DNA of 64,000 nt, taken from the NCBI RefSeq assembly GCF_965200585.1, contig NZ_OZ241361.1, one strand, 5' to 3'. The notes under the pieces were generated by a model. The model worked only from the letters and a program-made list of their open reading frames with translations, made no database searches and was not told the origin of the DNA. Below, in pieces: positions 52,183 to 61,508 of the stretch. This DNA is from Bacterioplanoides sp965200585 (GTDB lineage Bacteria > Pseudomonadota > Gammaproteobacteria > Pseudomonadales > Oceanobacteraceae). A program made the position numbers and the translations under genes. Positions within the stretch are counted from its first letter, which is position 1. Each line of letters opens with the position of its first letter.

Positions 52183-53199
52183 TCAGGTTGTTATTGGCGT
52201 TTTACTGGCTTTTCCGCCTTCTTCCCGAACGAGACGTGGAACCAGGTAGCCGGGTAATGTCTGGCGCATTTGTTGATGCAGAGTAAGCGCCTCGGTCTGA
52301 CTCACATCAAAATGCGCGGCACCAGCCACAGGATCCAGAAGATGAAGGTAATAAGGGATAACACCAAATTCAAATAGTTGCTTGTGTAGATCAGACAAAA
52401 CTCTGAGAGAATTATTCACGCCTTTCAGTAAAACGGCTTGGTTGAACAAGGTGACGCCGGCAGCACGTAATTTGTGCCAACTAGTCTGATGTTGCCTTGT
52501 CAGCTCATTGGCGTGATTGATGTGCAGCACACAGCTGACCTGCAGGCGACTGCGCTCCAGCATCGAGCACAGCACATCCGTGGTACGTTGTGGGATCACA
52601 ACCGGCAGGCGAGTGTGAATACGCAGGCGGGTTACATGAGGAATGGCTTCAATCGCCTGAATCAGATCCGCCAGGTGTTGGTCTTTCAGCATCAGTGGGT
52701 CGCCACCACTGAGAATCACTTCTTCAATTGACGAATCTCCGGCAACGTAGTGTAGGGTTTCCTGCCATTGCTGGCGGCTGATACGGTTATCGTCGTAGGG
52801 AAAGTGTCGTCGGAAACAATAGCGACAATTGACGGCACAGCCTGACGCAGCCAGCAATAACACCCGCCCATGATACTTGTGAATAATCCCTTGCTGAATA
52901 TTACTGTGCTTCTCGGCCAGTGGATCGGTGACATAGCCGGGGATGTCTTCCAGTTCAGCATCCAGCGGTAATACCTGACGCAGTAATGGGTCATGCGGGT
53001 TACCGTTCTCCATTTGTGCGGCAAACGGACGGGGCACCAGCATAGGGAATTGTTGCAGTGCTATCTGGCTGACCGGCAGTGCATCCAATGGAATATTGAG
53101 GTACTGCAGTAATTCATCCGCCCGCCGAAAAGCACCAGCCAGCAGTTGTTGCCAATCTTGTGGCTCTACAGCAGCGCTGGTTCGGGTTATGATAGACAC
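52183..53199 (-). CDS. epmB: EF-P beta-lysylation protein EpmB (lysine 2,3-aminomutase-like)
   Basis: This radical SAM enzyme makes beta-lysine for EF-P. The 338-residue protein has the cluster motif CAVNCRYCFRRHF (CxxxCxxC), the GGDPL motif (ILSGGDPLML) and C-terminal LHLLDPVAGAAHF, all typical of EpmB. The start is GTG at 53199. It is divergent from efp with a 36-base gap, so the two share a promoter region. Together with epmA it completes the EF-P lysylation pathway. Confidence 0.96.
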   Translation of the reverse strand: MSIITRTSAAVEPQDWQQLLAGAFRRADELLQYLNIPLDALPVSQIALQQFPMLVPRPFAAQMENGNPHDPLLRQVLPLDAELEDIPGYVTDPLAEKHSNIQQGIIHKYHGRVLLLAASGCAVNCRYCFRRHFPYDDNRISRQQWQETLHYVAGDSSIEEVILSGGDPLMLKDQHLADLIQAIEAIPHVTRLRIHTRLPVVIPQRTTDVLCSMLERSRLQVSCVLHINHANELTRQHQTSWHKLRAAGVTLFNQAVLLKGVNNSLRVLSDLHKQLFEFGVIPYYLHLLDPVAGAAHFDVSQTEALTLHQQMRQTLPGYLVPRLVREEGGKASKTPITT

Positions 53200-53235
53200 T
53201 TTGCTACGACTTCCAAAAAGTAATCAGGTTTAAAA

Positions 53236-53802
53236 ATGGCGAATTATTCTACCAATGAATTCAAATCAGGTCTCAAAGTAATGCTCGACGGAGACCCGTG
53301 CTCCATTGTTGAAAACGAGTATGTTAAGCCGGGCAAGGGCCAGGCGTTTAACCGCGTTAAGCTGCGTAACCTGAAAAATGGTCGTGTATGGGAACGTACC
53401 TTTAAATCCGGTGAATCACTGGAAGGTGCGGATGTGATGGAATACGACATGGAATACCTGTACACCGATGGTGAGTTCTGGCATTTCATGGCGAAAGACG
53501 GTTCGTTTGAACAGCACGGTGCTTCAGAAGAAGCGTTGGGCGATACCATCAAGTGGTTAAAAGAACAGGAAACCTATGTGGTGACTCTGTTTAACGGTGC
53601 GGTATTAACCGTTGCACCACCCAACTTTGTTGAGCTGGAAGTCACTGAGACGGATCCGGGTCTGAAAGGTGATACGGCTAACGGTGGTTCTAAGCCGGCA
53701 ACGTTAACCACAGGTGCTGTGGTTAAGGTTCCGCTGTTTATTAACATCGGTGAAGTGTTGCGTATCGATACCCGTTCTGGCGAATACGTTGGTCGTGCCT
53801 AA
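53236..53802 (+). CDS. efp: Translation elongation factor P
   Basis: EF-P relieves ribosome stalling at polyproline. The 188-residue protein starts MANYSTNEFKSGLKVMLDGD; the modified Lys34 sits in KPGKGQAF and is present. The three beta-barrel domains end in the conserved LRIDTRSGEYVGRA. Its partners epmB and epmA flank it, so post-translational lysylation of Lys34 is almost certain. A terminator at 53826-53847 separates it from epmA. Confidence 0.98.
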   Translation: MANYSTNEFKSGLKVMLDGDPCSIVENEYVKPGKGQAFNRVKLRNLKNGRVWERTFKSGESLEGADVMEYDMEYLYTDGEFWHFMAKDGSFEQHGASEEALGDTIKWLKEQETYVVTLFNGAVLTVAPPNFVELEVTETDPGLKGDTANGGSKPATLTTGAVVKVPLFINIGEVLRIDTRSGEYVGRA

Positions 53803-53825
53803 TTAATAGCACTTAAGGCAATGAT

Positions 53826-53847
53826 AAAGGGAGCTTCGGCTCCCTTT
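53826..53847 (+). terminator. Terminator after efp
   Basis: A perfect AAAGGGAGC/GCTCCCTTT stem with a TTCG tetraloop is followed by CTTTTT. It lies 24 bases after efp and before epmA, so epmA may depend on read-through or its own promoter. Confidence 0.9.
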
Positions 53848-53880
53848 CTTTTTATATTCTGAAGATAAAAGAGACGAACG

Positions 53881-54804
53881 ATGAGTGTCGATTGGTTGCC
53901 TGGAGCATCTCCACAGGCTTTAGGTTTACGGGCGCGGGTGAATACGCTGATTCGTAACTTCTTTGCTGAGCAGCAAGTAATGGAAGTCGAGACCCCAATG
54001 TTGTGCCAGGCACCGGTCACCGACCCCAATATTGACCCCATTAACGCTCAGGGACGGTATCTTCATACCTCACCGGAATACGCCATGAAACGCCTGTTGT
54101 GCGCAGGCAGTGGCGATATTTATCAGCTCTGCAAAGTGTTTCGCCATGGCGAAGCCGGGCAACGTCATAACCCGGAATTTACTATGTTGGAGTGGTATCG
54201 GGTGGGCTGGGATCATCAGCAGCTGATGAGTGAAGTCGAACGCTTGTTACGGCTGCTGCTGACCGAACACATTTATCTGAAGCCTGAAGCGCTCACCTTA
54301 AGTTATGCCGAAGCACTGCAACAATTTGCGGGTATTAATTGGCCCAACATTTTAGAAGCCCAACTGCGTGAGCAGGGCATTGCACTGGCTGGCTGTGATC
54401 TGGAGCTGAATCGTGACGGCTGGCTTGATGTGATTATGAGTCATCAGGTAGAACCAGCATTACCACGGGATACACTGGTCTTTATTCATAACTATCCGGC
54501 TTCTCAGGCCGCTCTGGCTAAAGTCAGTGGAGAGGGGAGCGATGCAGTCGCGCAACGTTTCGAAGTGTATTTAAACGGTGTCGAGCTGGCGAATGGCTAT
54601 CACGAGTTAACCGATGCCAAAGAGCAGCGTCAACGATTTATACAAGAAGCCAATGGTCGTGATATTGATGAACGCTTATTGGCGGCTATGGAGCAGGGGT
54701 TGCCGGAGTGTGCCGGGGTGGCGATGGGAATTGATCGGTTATTAATGCTGATGCTGGGCGCCAGCATTGATGAGGTATTGAGCTTTTCCTGGTCGCGCGC
54801 CTGA
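53881..54804 (+). CDS. epmA: EF-P--(R)-beta-lysine ligase EpmA
   Basis: EpmA (also called PoxA/YjeA/GenX) is a lysyl-tRNA-synthetase-like enzyme that attaches beta-lysine to EF-P. The 307-residue protein lacks the anticodon-binding domain and has class II motifs: motif 2 FRHGEAGQRHNPEFTMLEWY and motif 3 GVAMGIDRLLML. The start ATG follows a short spacer after the efp terminator. Confidence 0.96.
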   Translation: MSVDWLPGASPQALGLRARVNTLIRNFFAEQQVMEVETPMLCQAPVTDPNIDPINAQGRYLHTSPEYAMKRLLCAGSGDIYQLCKVFRHGEAGQRHNPEFTMLEWYRVGWDHQQLMSEVERLLRLLLTEHIYLKPEALTLSYAEALQQFAGINWPNILEAQLREQGIALAGCDLELNRDGWLDVIMSHQVEPALPRDTLVFIHNYPASQAALAKVSGEGSDAVAQRFEVYLNGVELANGYHELTDAKEQRQRFIQEANGRDIDERLLAAMEQGLPECAGVAMGIDRLLMLMLGASIDEVLSFSWSRA

Positions 54805-54833
54805 AATACGCGACCAGAAAAGCATTAGCTGGA

Positions 54834-55748
54834 TTACTCCAGCGTCATAGCAATGCTCTCACCCATGCGCAATGGTGAGCCTGCACTCAGAGTGTCTTGC
54901 CAGTGCATTTTGCCTTTTTCAAAGCACAACACCACGGTAGAGCCCAGCAGGAAGCGGCCCATTTCTTCACCTTTTTCGATGGTAATCGGTTCTGGGCTTG
55001 GATATGAGGTGACGCGCAGTTCGCGTTTTGGCGGGGTAACCAGGCCATGCCAAACGGTCTCAACCGCGGCAACAATCATAGCGCCAACTAACACCATCGC
55101 CATCTGGCCCAGCTCGGTATCAAAAATGGCGACTACGCGCTCATTACGGGAAAACAGGCGTGGTACGTTTTCGGCGGTTACCTGATTCACTGAGAATAAA
55201 TCACCCGGTACATAAATCATCTCGCGCAGTGTGCCGGTAACCGGCATATGAACACGGTGATAATCCTTCGGTGATAAATAAATGGTGGAAAATTCACCGC
55301 CCATAAATGGCGCCGCTCGTTCGCTATCACCACCTAATAATTCAATCAGTGAATAATCCTGACCTTTGGCCTGAAAAATCCGGCCATTTTCAATCGGCCC
55401 GAGTTGCGAAACGGCACCATCAGCGGGCGAAACAATCATATTGTCGCCATGAGCAACCGGACGGGCACCATCTTTTAATTCGCGGGTAAAGAAGTCATTA
55501 AAACAACGAAAGTCTTCCGGATTCTGGCGCTGAGCTTCGTCCATATTGACGTCGAATTGTTTGATAAAACCACGGATTAACGGGTTTTTCACCCAATCTG
55601 CTTCGCAGGATGCCACGGCACCAATGCCGCGCGACAATAAGTGTTGTGGCACCAGATACTGACTGGCAATAAATAATTTATCTTTTAATGAAGTGCTCAA
55701 GCTCAAATCCTCAAGGTTGCCCGCCAGTGGTGATTGGGGTGTTTTCAT
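54834..55748 (-). CDS. psd: Phosphatidylserine decarboxylase proenzyme
   Basis: This membrane-associated enzyme makes phosphatidylethanolamine. The 304-residue proenzyme has the self-cleavage site LGST (FLLGSTVVLCF), where Ser becomes the pyruvoyl group, and earlier the PADGAVSQLG and YHRVHMPV motifs. The start used overlaps the rhodanese gene by 38 bases; a shorter product beginning at SLSTSLKDK (TTG or CTG) is possible. It is convergent with epmA. Confidence 0.95.
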   Translation of the reverse strand: MKTPQSPLAGNLEDLSLSTSLKDKLFIASQYLVPQHLLSRGIGAVASCEADWVKNPLIRGFIKQFDVNMDEAQRQNPEDFRCFNDFFTRELKDGARPVAHGDNMIVSPADGAVSQLGPIENGRIFQAKGQDYSLIELLGGDSERAAPFMGGEFSTIYLSPKDYHRVHMPVTGTLREMIYVPGDLFSVNQVTAENVPRLFSRNERVVAIFDTELGQMAMVLVGAMIVAAVETVWHGLVTPPKRELRVTSYPSPEPITIEKGEEMGRFLLGSTVVLCFEKGKMHWQDTLSAGSPLRMGESIAMTLE

Positions 55749-56535
55749 CGTTGCCCCATTCTGACCAGGAACCTGCGTACGCTTTAATATTGAAGTTTAA
55801 AATTTTACCCACCAGATAGGTAAATCCGGAACGGTGGTGAGTCTGGCAATGGGTGACAATTTCTTTGTCCTGATTAATGCCCATGCCGTTCAGCAGCTCA
55901 CGGAAATCATCCAGAGGGTTGATGCGTAAACCGTCTTCCGGGTTCATGCCACGAGTCCACTCATAGTTGACTGCCCCCGGGATATGACCACCACGTGCCG
56001 ATACCACTTTTTCGCCGGTGTATTCTTTTTCAGAGCGCGCATCCCAGATTGCAAAATCCGCTTGTCCCAGGCGAGCGACAATTTCTTCTTTGCTGAGCGC
56101 AAACCCCGGTTGTAACTGGGTGACGCTGTAGTCTGATGCCGTGGGGAGGTTGTTACCGGATTCGGTAGCCAGACCATCTTTTAGCCAGGCGTGAATGCCA
56201 CCATTCAGGTAGCTGTAACTGTGATGGCCAATCATATCCAACGCCCAGATCAGGCGACCAGCCCAGCCACCGCCTTCGTCATCGTAGGCAATTACATGGG
56301 TATCGGCAGTCAGACCCAGTTCACTGAACAGCGCCGACAGATCTTCCAGCGAAGGCAGTGCGCCCGGCGTTGGCTTTTGTCCCAGTTGCAGACGTTTAAA
56401 ATCGAGGTGAACGGCCCCGGGAATATGATGTTGCTGGTAAGTTTCCAGCTTGCTCTGGTCAATAATCAGCGTATTCGCTAACGGCAGTTGATCAGCTAAC
56501 TGTTGTGGTTCAATAAGCAGGGGAAGTGAGGCCAT
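55711..56535 (-). CDS. rhdA: Thiosulfate sulfurtransferase (rhodanese)
   Basis: This two-domain sulfurtransferase transfers sulfane sulfur to cyanide or other acceptors. The 274-residue protein carries the active-site loop CQTHHRSG (catalytic Cys near residue 230), identical to RhdA of Pseudomonas and Azotobacter and unlike the CGSGVTA loop of mercaptopyruvate sulfurtransferases. It shares a transcript with psd, as in P. aeruginosa PA4956-PA4957. The physiological role is still unclear in the family. Confidence 0.94.
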   Translation of the reverse strand: MASLPLLIEPQQLADQLPLANTLIIDQSKLETYQQHHIPGAVHLDFKRLQLGQKPTPGALPSLEDLSALFSELGLTADTHVIAYDDEGGGWAGRLIWALDMIGHHSYSYLNGGIHAWLKDGLATESGNNLPTASDYSVTQLQPGFALSKEEIVARLGQADFAIWDARSEKEYTGEKVVSARGGHIPGAVNYEWTRGMNPEDGLRINPLDDFRELLNGMGINQDKEIVTHCQTHHRSGFTYLVGKILNFNIKAYAGSWSEWGNDENTPITTGGQP

Positions 56536-56649
56536 CGGGAATCCGTACAGAAGTATGAATTTAACAGGAGTATAAATGTAATGGCCAACAGTGTATCCGA
56601 GCCGGGCATTAATGTCAGTGAAGGGCCCGGTCGGATTAGCTAATAATTG

Positions 56650-58278
56650 TCAGGAGCGGGATGCTGTTGGCCGTTGCTGGGCGGTATGACTGCGCAGTTC
56701 GGCCAGGCTTTTGCTGGCGGTTAAACACAGGTTTTTGAAGGCCAGATATTCGCTGTGTTCCACTGGTTGCTCACCATCATTATTCAGCGCCATGATCAGG
56801 CCAATGGGTTTATGGCCGGCATCAATCGACATGGTCACCCAATGGTTTGGTAACAGCTGTTGGGTTGCATCCGGAAGATGACGCAAAAATTTCTCGCGGT
56901 TCTCCGGCGTCAGGCTCAGGCTGGCGGGCTTTTCCAGCAGTTTGTTAAAAATACTCGGCTGGCGTAAATCAATGGTCATTTTTCGCAGGGGATGCTGCTC
57001 CGGCAGATTTTCGGCATAAAACACTTTTAATGCGGTTTTGTCTTTATTCAGCAGCGCGATGCAGGCACTCGACATGCCTAACCCCTGACAAATCCCCCGA
57101 AGTACCCCACGCATTAAATAATGCCAGTCACCGAAGCTATCCGGTTGTTGCTGCAACTGATTCAGCAATTTATTGAGATAACTCTGATCGGGCTGGCGGG
57201 TAATTTGCTCAATTTCGGCAGTCGGTTTGCCAATATTAATTGGCTCTTTTTTAATGACATTTTCCTGGATGTCATCTGTTACCGGCTTTTCAGCAACCGC
57301 TGGAATCACCTTTGGATAACTCTGGCGTGTGGCGCTTGGGCTGGCAAGTAATGCTAAGCCGCTGGATAAGGCGTCATTCTGGCGGCGGCTGGCATTGAGC
57401 TGGATAATTCTCAGGTCGGCGGCGACCTGTGCCTGTGGTTTGCCTAACCAATGGCTGGCCAGCACCAGCCAGCGGCGGGCATTGTTGCTTTCTGGCGCGA
57501 TGTGCCAGTTCCAGGACAGGCCGGTGGCAATCATCGGAATCAACTCAGGTTGTTGCAGGCGGTGCAGTAACTGGCGTTGGTTATCAAAGTCTCTTGGGTC
57601 GTGGCGGCGTAATAACTTCCATTGCTCGGTGGTTAAACCAGCCTCTTTGCGGAAGCAGTCTAAGGCGGCCGGGGGTAATCCCAGTTGTTTTACCTGGCGT
57701 TGCCAGTTTTTAAGCTGGTTGTCACCAAAGCAGGTATTGATGGCAGCCAATACGTCCTGGCCTTCACTCAGGCAATACAACCAGTTTTGCGCCAGCTCCT
57801 CACTGAGTAGCCATTGCCACAGCGGTGCGCACACCATCAGGGTGTTCCAGCGGGCGTAGTCCGGACTGATATTGCCACGGATAGCCGCCCAGTGAGCAGC
57901 CATCTCAGCCGCCATATCGGCGCAGTGTAAGGCCCGGCGGTAGAGCTGATGCTGGCGTGACTCACTGTTGGCATCGACAACCGGCAGATGTTTGATCAGA
58001 CGCACCAGTTCCTGCATCCCTAACAGGGATAAACAATTGGCGGCACCGGATATCTGTTCCCGACAGCCAGGGTTATGGCTGACCGCCGCTACCATCAGGT
58101 TAAGGCACAAGGCCGGATCCTTCTCAACAACCAACGCCAGATCATCAAAATTGACCTGGCTGCTTTGCATCTGCTTGCGCACCCGATTCCGGGTTTCTGC
58201 CAGAATCGGGAAATTGCGCAGGGCTGCAACATCAGACCAGCGACTGCTGGGAGGGGAAATTACCGATAAGTGTGTCAT
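56650..58278 (-). CDS. HDOD-domain protein with C-terminal GAF-like domain
   Basis: This 542-residue protein has an N-terminal HDOD domain (about 15-215; LVVEKDPALCLNLM, ANCLSLLGMQELVRLI) that lacks a catalytic HD pair. A linker of low conservation leads to a C-terminal GAF-like region (about 385-525; SSACIALLNKDKTALKV, GLIMALNNDGE). It is homologous in position to PA4955, next to motAB. HDOD proteins act in signalling, but none of the possible partners is proven here. It is divergent from motA. Confidence 0.85.
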   Translation of the reverse strand: MTHLSVISPPSSRWSDVAALRNFPILAETRNRVRKQMQSSQVNFDDLALVVEKDPALCLNLMVAAVSHNPGCREQISGAANCLSLLGMQELVRLIKHLPVVDANSESRQHQLYRRALHCADMAAEMAAHWAAIRGNISPDYARWNTLMVCAPLWQWLLSEELAQNWLYCLSEGQDVLAAINTCFGDNQLKNWQRQVKQLGLPPAALDCFRKEAGLTTEQWKLLRRHDPRDFDNQRQLLHRLQQPELIPMIATGLSWNWHIAPESNNARRWLVLASHWLGKPQAQVAADLRIIQLNASRRQNDALSSGLALLASPSATRQSYPKVIPAVAEKPVTDDIQENVIKKEPINIGKPTAEIEQITRQPDQSYLNKLLNQLQQQPDSFGDWHYLMRGVLRGICQGLGMSSACIALLNKDKTALKVFYAENLPEQHPLRKMTIDLRQPSIFNKLLEKPASLSLTPENREKFLRHLPDATQQLLPNHWVTMSIDAGHKPIGLIMALNNDGEQPVEHSEYLAFKNLCLTASKSLAELRSHTAQQRPTASRS

Positions 58279-58414
58279 GTCTCAGTTTGTATAACAGCGA
58301 ATTGTGACCTTTACTTACTATAGTCTTGATTCCTGGTCTCCGCTGGAGGTAATTGCCCTGAACGTATTGGTAATGTCTCCGGAAAGTGGAGTTGTATCCC
58401 GAAGGATTGCCTGA

Positions 58415-59266
58415 ATGCTGTTTCTGATTGGCTTGTTTGTTGTTTTTGGTAGCGTGTTATATGGCTATGTGATGTCACATGGTCAGCTGCTGGCATTGTG
58501 GCAACCGTTTGAAATCCTGATTATTGTGGGCGCCGCGTTTGGCGCCTTTCTGTTATCCAATCCCTGGCATGTAATTAAGGGCTGTTTTGCCCTGACCCCC
58601 CAGATTGTGCTGGGCAGTAAAGTGAATAAAGCTATGTATATGGATGTACTGGGCCTGATTTACGACATCCTCAATAAAGCCCGGCGTGAAGGGATTATGG
58701 CGATTGAAGGGGATGTTGATAGTCCTCAGTCGAGTGCCATTTTCTCTCGTTATCCCGCCATTCAGTCAAATGCAGAACTGGCTGACTTTATTGCCGACTA
58801 TTTCCGTATTATTGCCGCCGGCAATCTGACCTCCTTTGAACTCGAATCCCTGATGGATCAGGAAATTGATGCCCGCTTACACGAACTGGAACAACCTGCG
58901 GTAGCCGTGGGGAAGGTGGCTGATGCTTTGCCAGGTTTCGGGATTGTGGCCGCGGTATTGGGGATTGTGATTACCATGGGGGCGATTGGTGGTGAAATTT
59001 CTGAAATTGGTAAACACGTGGCCGCTGCGCTGGTGGGTACCTTTTCCGGGGTGCTGTTGTCGTACGGTTTTACCGGGCCGGTGAGTGCCAGTATGCGCCA
59101 TATCGCCGAAGAAGAAATCAAGCTCTATGAAGCGGCCAAAGCCTGTATTGTGGCGTCGCTGAACGGTGTGCCACCGCAACTGGCGGTTGAGTTTGGCCGT
59201 AAAGCCCTGTTTACCCATGGGCGGCCGACCTTTAACGAAGTTGAAAGTAAAATTCGTGGTCGCTGA
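58415..59266 (+). CDS. motA: Flagellar motor stator protein MotA
   Basis: MotA is the inner-membrane stator ring that converts ion flow into torque. The 283-residue protein has four predicted membrane segments, at about 1-20, 29-48, 168-188 and 200-222. The cytoplasmic loop has the charged residues needed for FliG contact (near ARREGIM and AIFSRYP). TM3 and TM4 contain PGFGIVAAVLGIVITMGAIGG and VGTFSGVLLSYGF. It overlaps motB by one base, TGATG. The FliG-facing residues and flagellar genes elsewhere were not checked. Confidence 0.94.
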   Translation: MLFLIGLFVVFGSVLYGYVMSHGQLLALWQPFEILIIVGAAFGAFLLSNPWHVIKGCFALTPQIVLGSKVNKAMYMDVLGLIYDILNKARREGIMAIEGDVDSPQSSAIFSRYPAIQSNAELADFIADYFRIIAAGNLTSFELESLMDQEIDARLHELEQPAVAVGKVADALPGFGIVAAVLGIVITMGAIGGEISEIGKHVAAALVGTFSGVLLSYGFTGPVSASMRHIAEEEIKLYEAAKACIVASLNGVPPQLAVEFGRKALFTHGRPTFNEVESKIRGR

Positions 59267-60321
59267 TGGAGAATTTAGGCCAGCACCAGAACATTATTGT
59301 TCGTCGTTATAAAAAAGGTAAACACGAAGAACATGGTGGCGCCTGGAAAGTCGCCATGGCGGACTTTGCATTGGCGATGATGGCGTTGTTTCTGGTGTTA
59401 TGGGTGATTAACTCATCTAACGAGCAGGAAAAGGCTGCTATTTCCGGTTATTTTCAGGATCCTAAGGCTTTTGAAGAAGGCCAACGGGTACCGTCGGCTT
59501 ATATCATTGATTTTGGCGGCTCACCGTCAACCGCAGACAATATTGCGGTGTCGGAAGTGATTGATCCGGAAAAAATTCTGCAGGCTGAAGAAATTGAAAA
59601 CCTGGCCGATGCCATTGAGCAAAAACGCTTACAGAGTATGCAGGCTAAAATTGAAGCCCGGATTGAAGCCAGCCCAACACTCAGCCCGTTTAAAAATCAG
59701 CTGCTGCTGGATATCACCACCGAAGGATTGCGGCTACAGATTGTGGATCAGACCAAACGCCCCATGTTTGACCCGGGCAGTGCTGATTTAAAATATTATT
59801 CGGAAGATATCTTATGGGAGTTGGCACCGGTACTGGCAACACTGGAGCATCGTTTGTCCATTAGTGGCCATACCGATTCATCCAAAGCCGCTGGCGTGCG
59901 TGCGGAAGACGATATTAACTGGAGTTTGTCGTCGATGCGGGCCGACTCAGCCCGTCGCGCTTTAATGGAAGCGGGCGTGCCTAAATCTCAGATTGCTCAG
60001 GTGATTGGTATGGGTGATACCGCGCCGTTAAAAGCGGATGATCCGGGTAATTCGGTAAACCGCCGTATTTCCATCACCATGCTGAACAAACAGTCCGATG
60101 CCAATATCCGTGGTCGTGCCGGTGGCGCTGACAACCGTGATATCGAATTTATTAACGATGGCGAAGGTAATCCACAAGGCGGCCAGAACCAGGAAAACCA
60201 GGATGACCGTAAACCGGTGGTGAATAAGGCTGGTTCGTTATTGGATGAGTTACGTAAGCAGCGGGAAAGCAAAGACAATACCTATGATAACCCGCCTAAT
60301 CGTGAAGAAATTTTCTGGTAA
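59266..60321 (+). CDS. motB: Flagellar motor stator protein MotB
   Basis: This is the peptidoglycan-anchored stator partner of MotA. The 351-residue protein has a short cytoplasmic N-terminus, one membrane helix (WKVAMADFALAMMALFLVLWVI, with the ion-binding Asp in MADFALAMM near residue 32), a plug/linker and a C-terminal OmpA-like domain (ISGHTDSSKA, about 200-270) that binds peptidoglycan. The C-terminus has a long polar extension (about 275-351, rich in Asn and Gln). It is convergent with rsgA with only ten bases between the stops. Confidence 0.95.
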   Translation: MENLGQHQNIIVRRYKKGKHEEHGGAWKVAMADFALAMMALFLVLWVINSSNEQEKAAISGYFQDPKAFEEGQRVPSAYIIDFGGSPSTADNIAVSEVIDPEKILQAEEIENLADAIEQKRLQSMQAKIEARIEASPTLSPFKNQLLLDITTEGLRLQIVDQTKRPMFDPGSADLKYYSEDILWELAPVLATLEHRLSISGHTDSSKAAGVRAEDDINWSLSSMRADSARRALMEAGVPKSQIAQVIGMGDTAPLKADDPGNSVNRRISITMLNKQSDANIRGRAGGADNRDIEFINDGEGNPQGGQNQENQDDRKPVVNKAGSLLDELRKQRESKDNTYDNPPNREEIFW

Positions 60322-60331
60322 ATGACGGTCT

Positions 60332-61375
60332 TTAAAGCTCCGTCAGAGTGGCTAAAATCCGCTTATAACTGTCGAATCGTTGTTGGCTGATTTTGCCGGA
60401 CTCAACCGCATCTAAAATAGCACAGCCGGGTTCTTGTTCGTGTTTACAGTCACGGAAGCGGCAATAACCGGCAAGGTCGCGAATTTCACAAAAGCCGAAC
60501 ATCACATCTTCTTCCGACATATGCCATAAGCCAAATTCCCGGATTCCCGGAGAATCAATTAAATCACCGCCGTCGGGAAAGTGGTATAAACGTGCCGTGG
60601 TGGTGGTATGGCGGCCTTTTTTGGTGGCTGCTGACAAAGCGCCAACTTTTAATTCTTCCTCTGGCAGCAGGGTATCAATTAAGGAAGATTTACCGACCCC
60701 GGATTGGCCAACAAATACACTGATACGACCATTCAGGAATTGTTTAAATTCACTCAAACTGCTTTCTTGCTTGCTGCACACCCGTAAAGTGCGATAGCCC
60801 AGTTGCTCGTAAGTGGTTAATAACTCATCAAAGCGCTGGCGATTGGCATCATTCAGTAAATCGGTTTTATTTAACAGAATAATTGGTTCAATCCGGCAGT
60901 TTTCGGCGGCCACCAGATAGCGGTCAATCAGGTTGGCATGAGCCTCTGGTTCGGGGGCAATCACCAACACAATAAAATCAATATTGGCGGCGACTGGTTT
61001 GATTTCGTTGTAAGGGTTCGGGCGGGATAATTCTGACGTTCTTTGCGTGACCGTTTCAACCACACCGGTGCGGACTTTTTCATCACTGGATGCATGACTG
61101 ACTTCTGGCCCAGGACGAAACACCACACGATCCCCTGTCACTAGCGAGCCTAAATTGGCACGTAAATAACACCGGTATTTTTGGCGCTGGTCATCTTCCA
61201 CTTCCACCTGACTACCAAAATGTGCAATCACCTGACCATGGCACTCGTCGCCCAGCTCTCCGGCATTCAGCTGTTCTGTAATGTCGTTTTCTTTGCGTTC
61301 GGCCCGCTTGGCTTTTTCCTGCTGGATTTTTTCAACACGCCAGGCCTGGCGTTTGGTCAGTTTTCGTTTTGCCAT
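60332..61375 (-). CDS. rsgA: Ribosome small-subunit biogenesis GTPase RsgA
   Basis: RsgA is the GTPase that proofreads 30S maturation. The 347-residue protein has the circularly permuted GTPase order: G4 NKTDL before G1 GQSGVGKSSL and G3 DSPGI, with the zinc ligands GFCEIRDL...CRFRDCKHEQEPGC near the C-terminus. A basic N-terminal helix (MAKRKLTKRQAWRVEKIQ) is usual in Pseudomonas-type RsgA. It is divergent from orn, which shares the promoter region. Confidence 0.96.
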   Translation of the reverse strand: MAKRKLTKRQAWRVEKIQQEKAKRAERKENDITEQLNAGELGDECHGQVIAHFGSQVEVEDDQRQKYRCYLRANLGSLVTGDRVVFRPGPEVSHASSDEKVRTGVVETVTQRTSELSRPNPYNEIKPVAANIDFIVLVIAPEPEAHANLIDRYLVAAENCRIEPIILLNKTDLLNDANRQRFDELLTTYEQLGYRTLRVCSKQESSLSEFKQFLNGRISVFVGQSGVGKSSLIDTLLPEEELKVGALSAATKKGRHTTTTARLYHFPDGGDLIDSPGIREFGLWHMSEEDVMFGFCEIRDLAGYCRFRDCKHEQEPGCAILDAVESGKISQQRFDSYKRILATLTEL

Positions 61376-61508
61376 AAAAGGGGTATCGCGGCTTCCGGAG
61401 GTGGATTAGGAGTGAGCCGGTATTGTCCGGGTTGGCTGACGACAGTGCAATAGCAAGCTGATAAACTGGCGCGCTTTCAATTCAAGGGCGTGCGAAAGGC
61501 GAGTGCTT

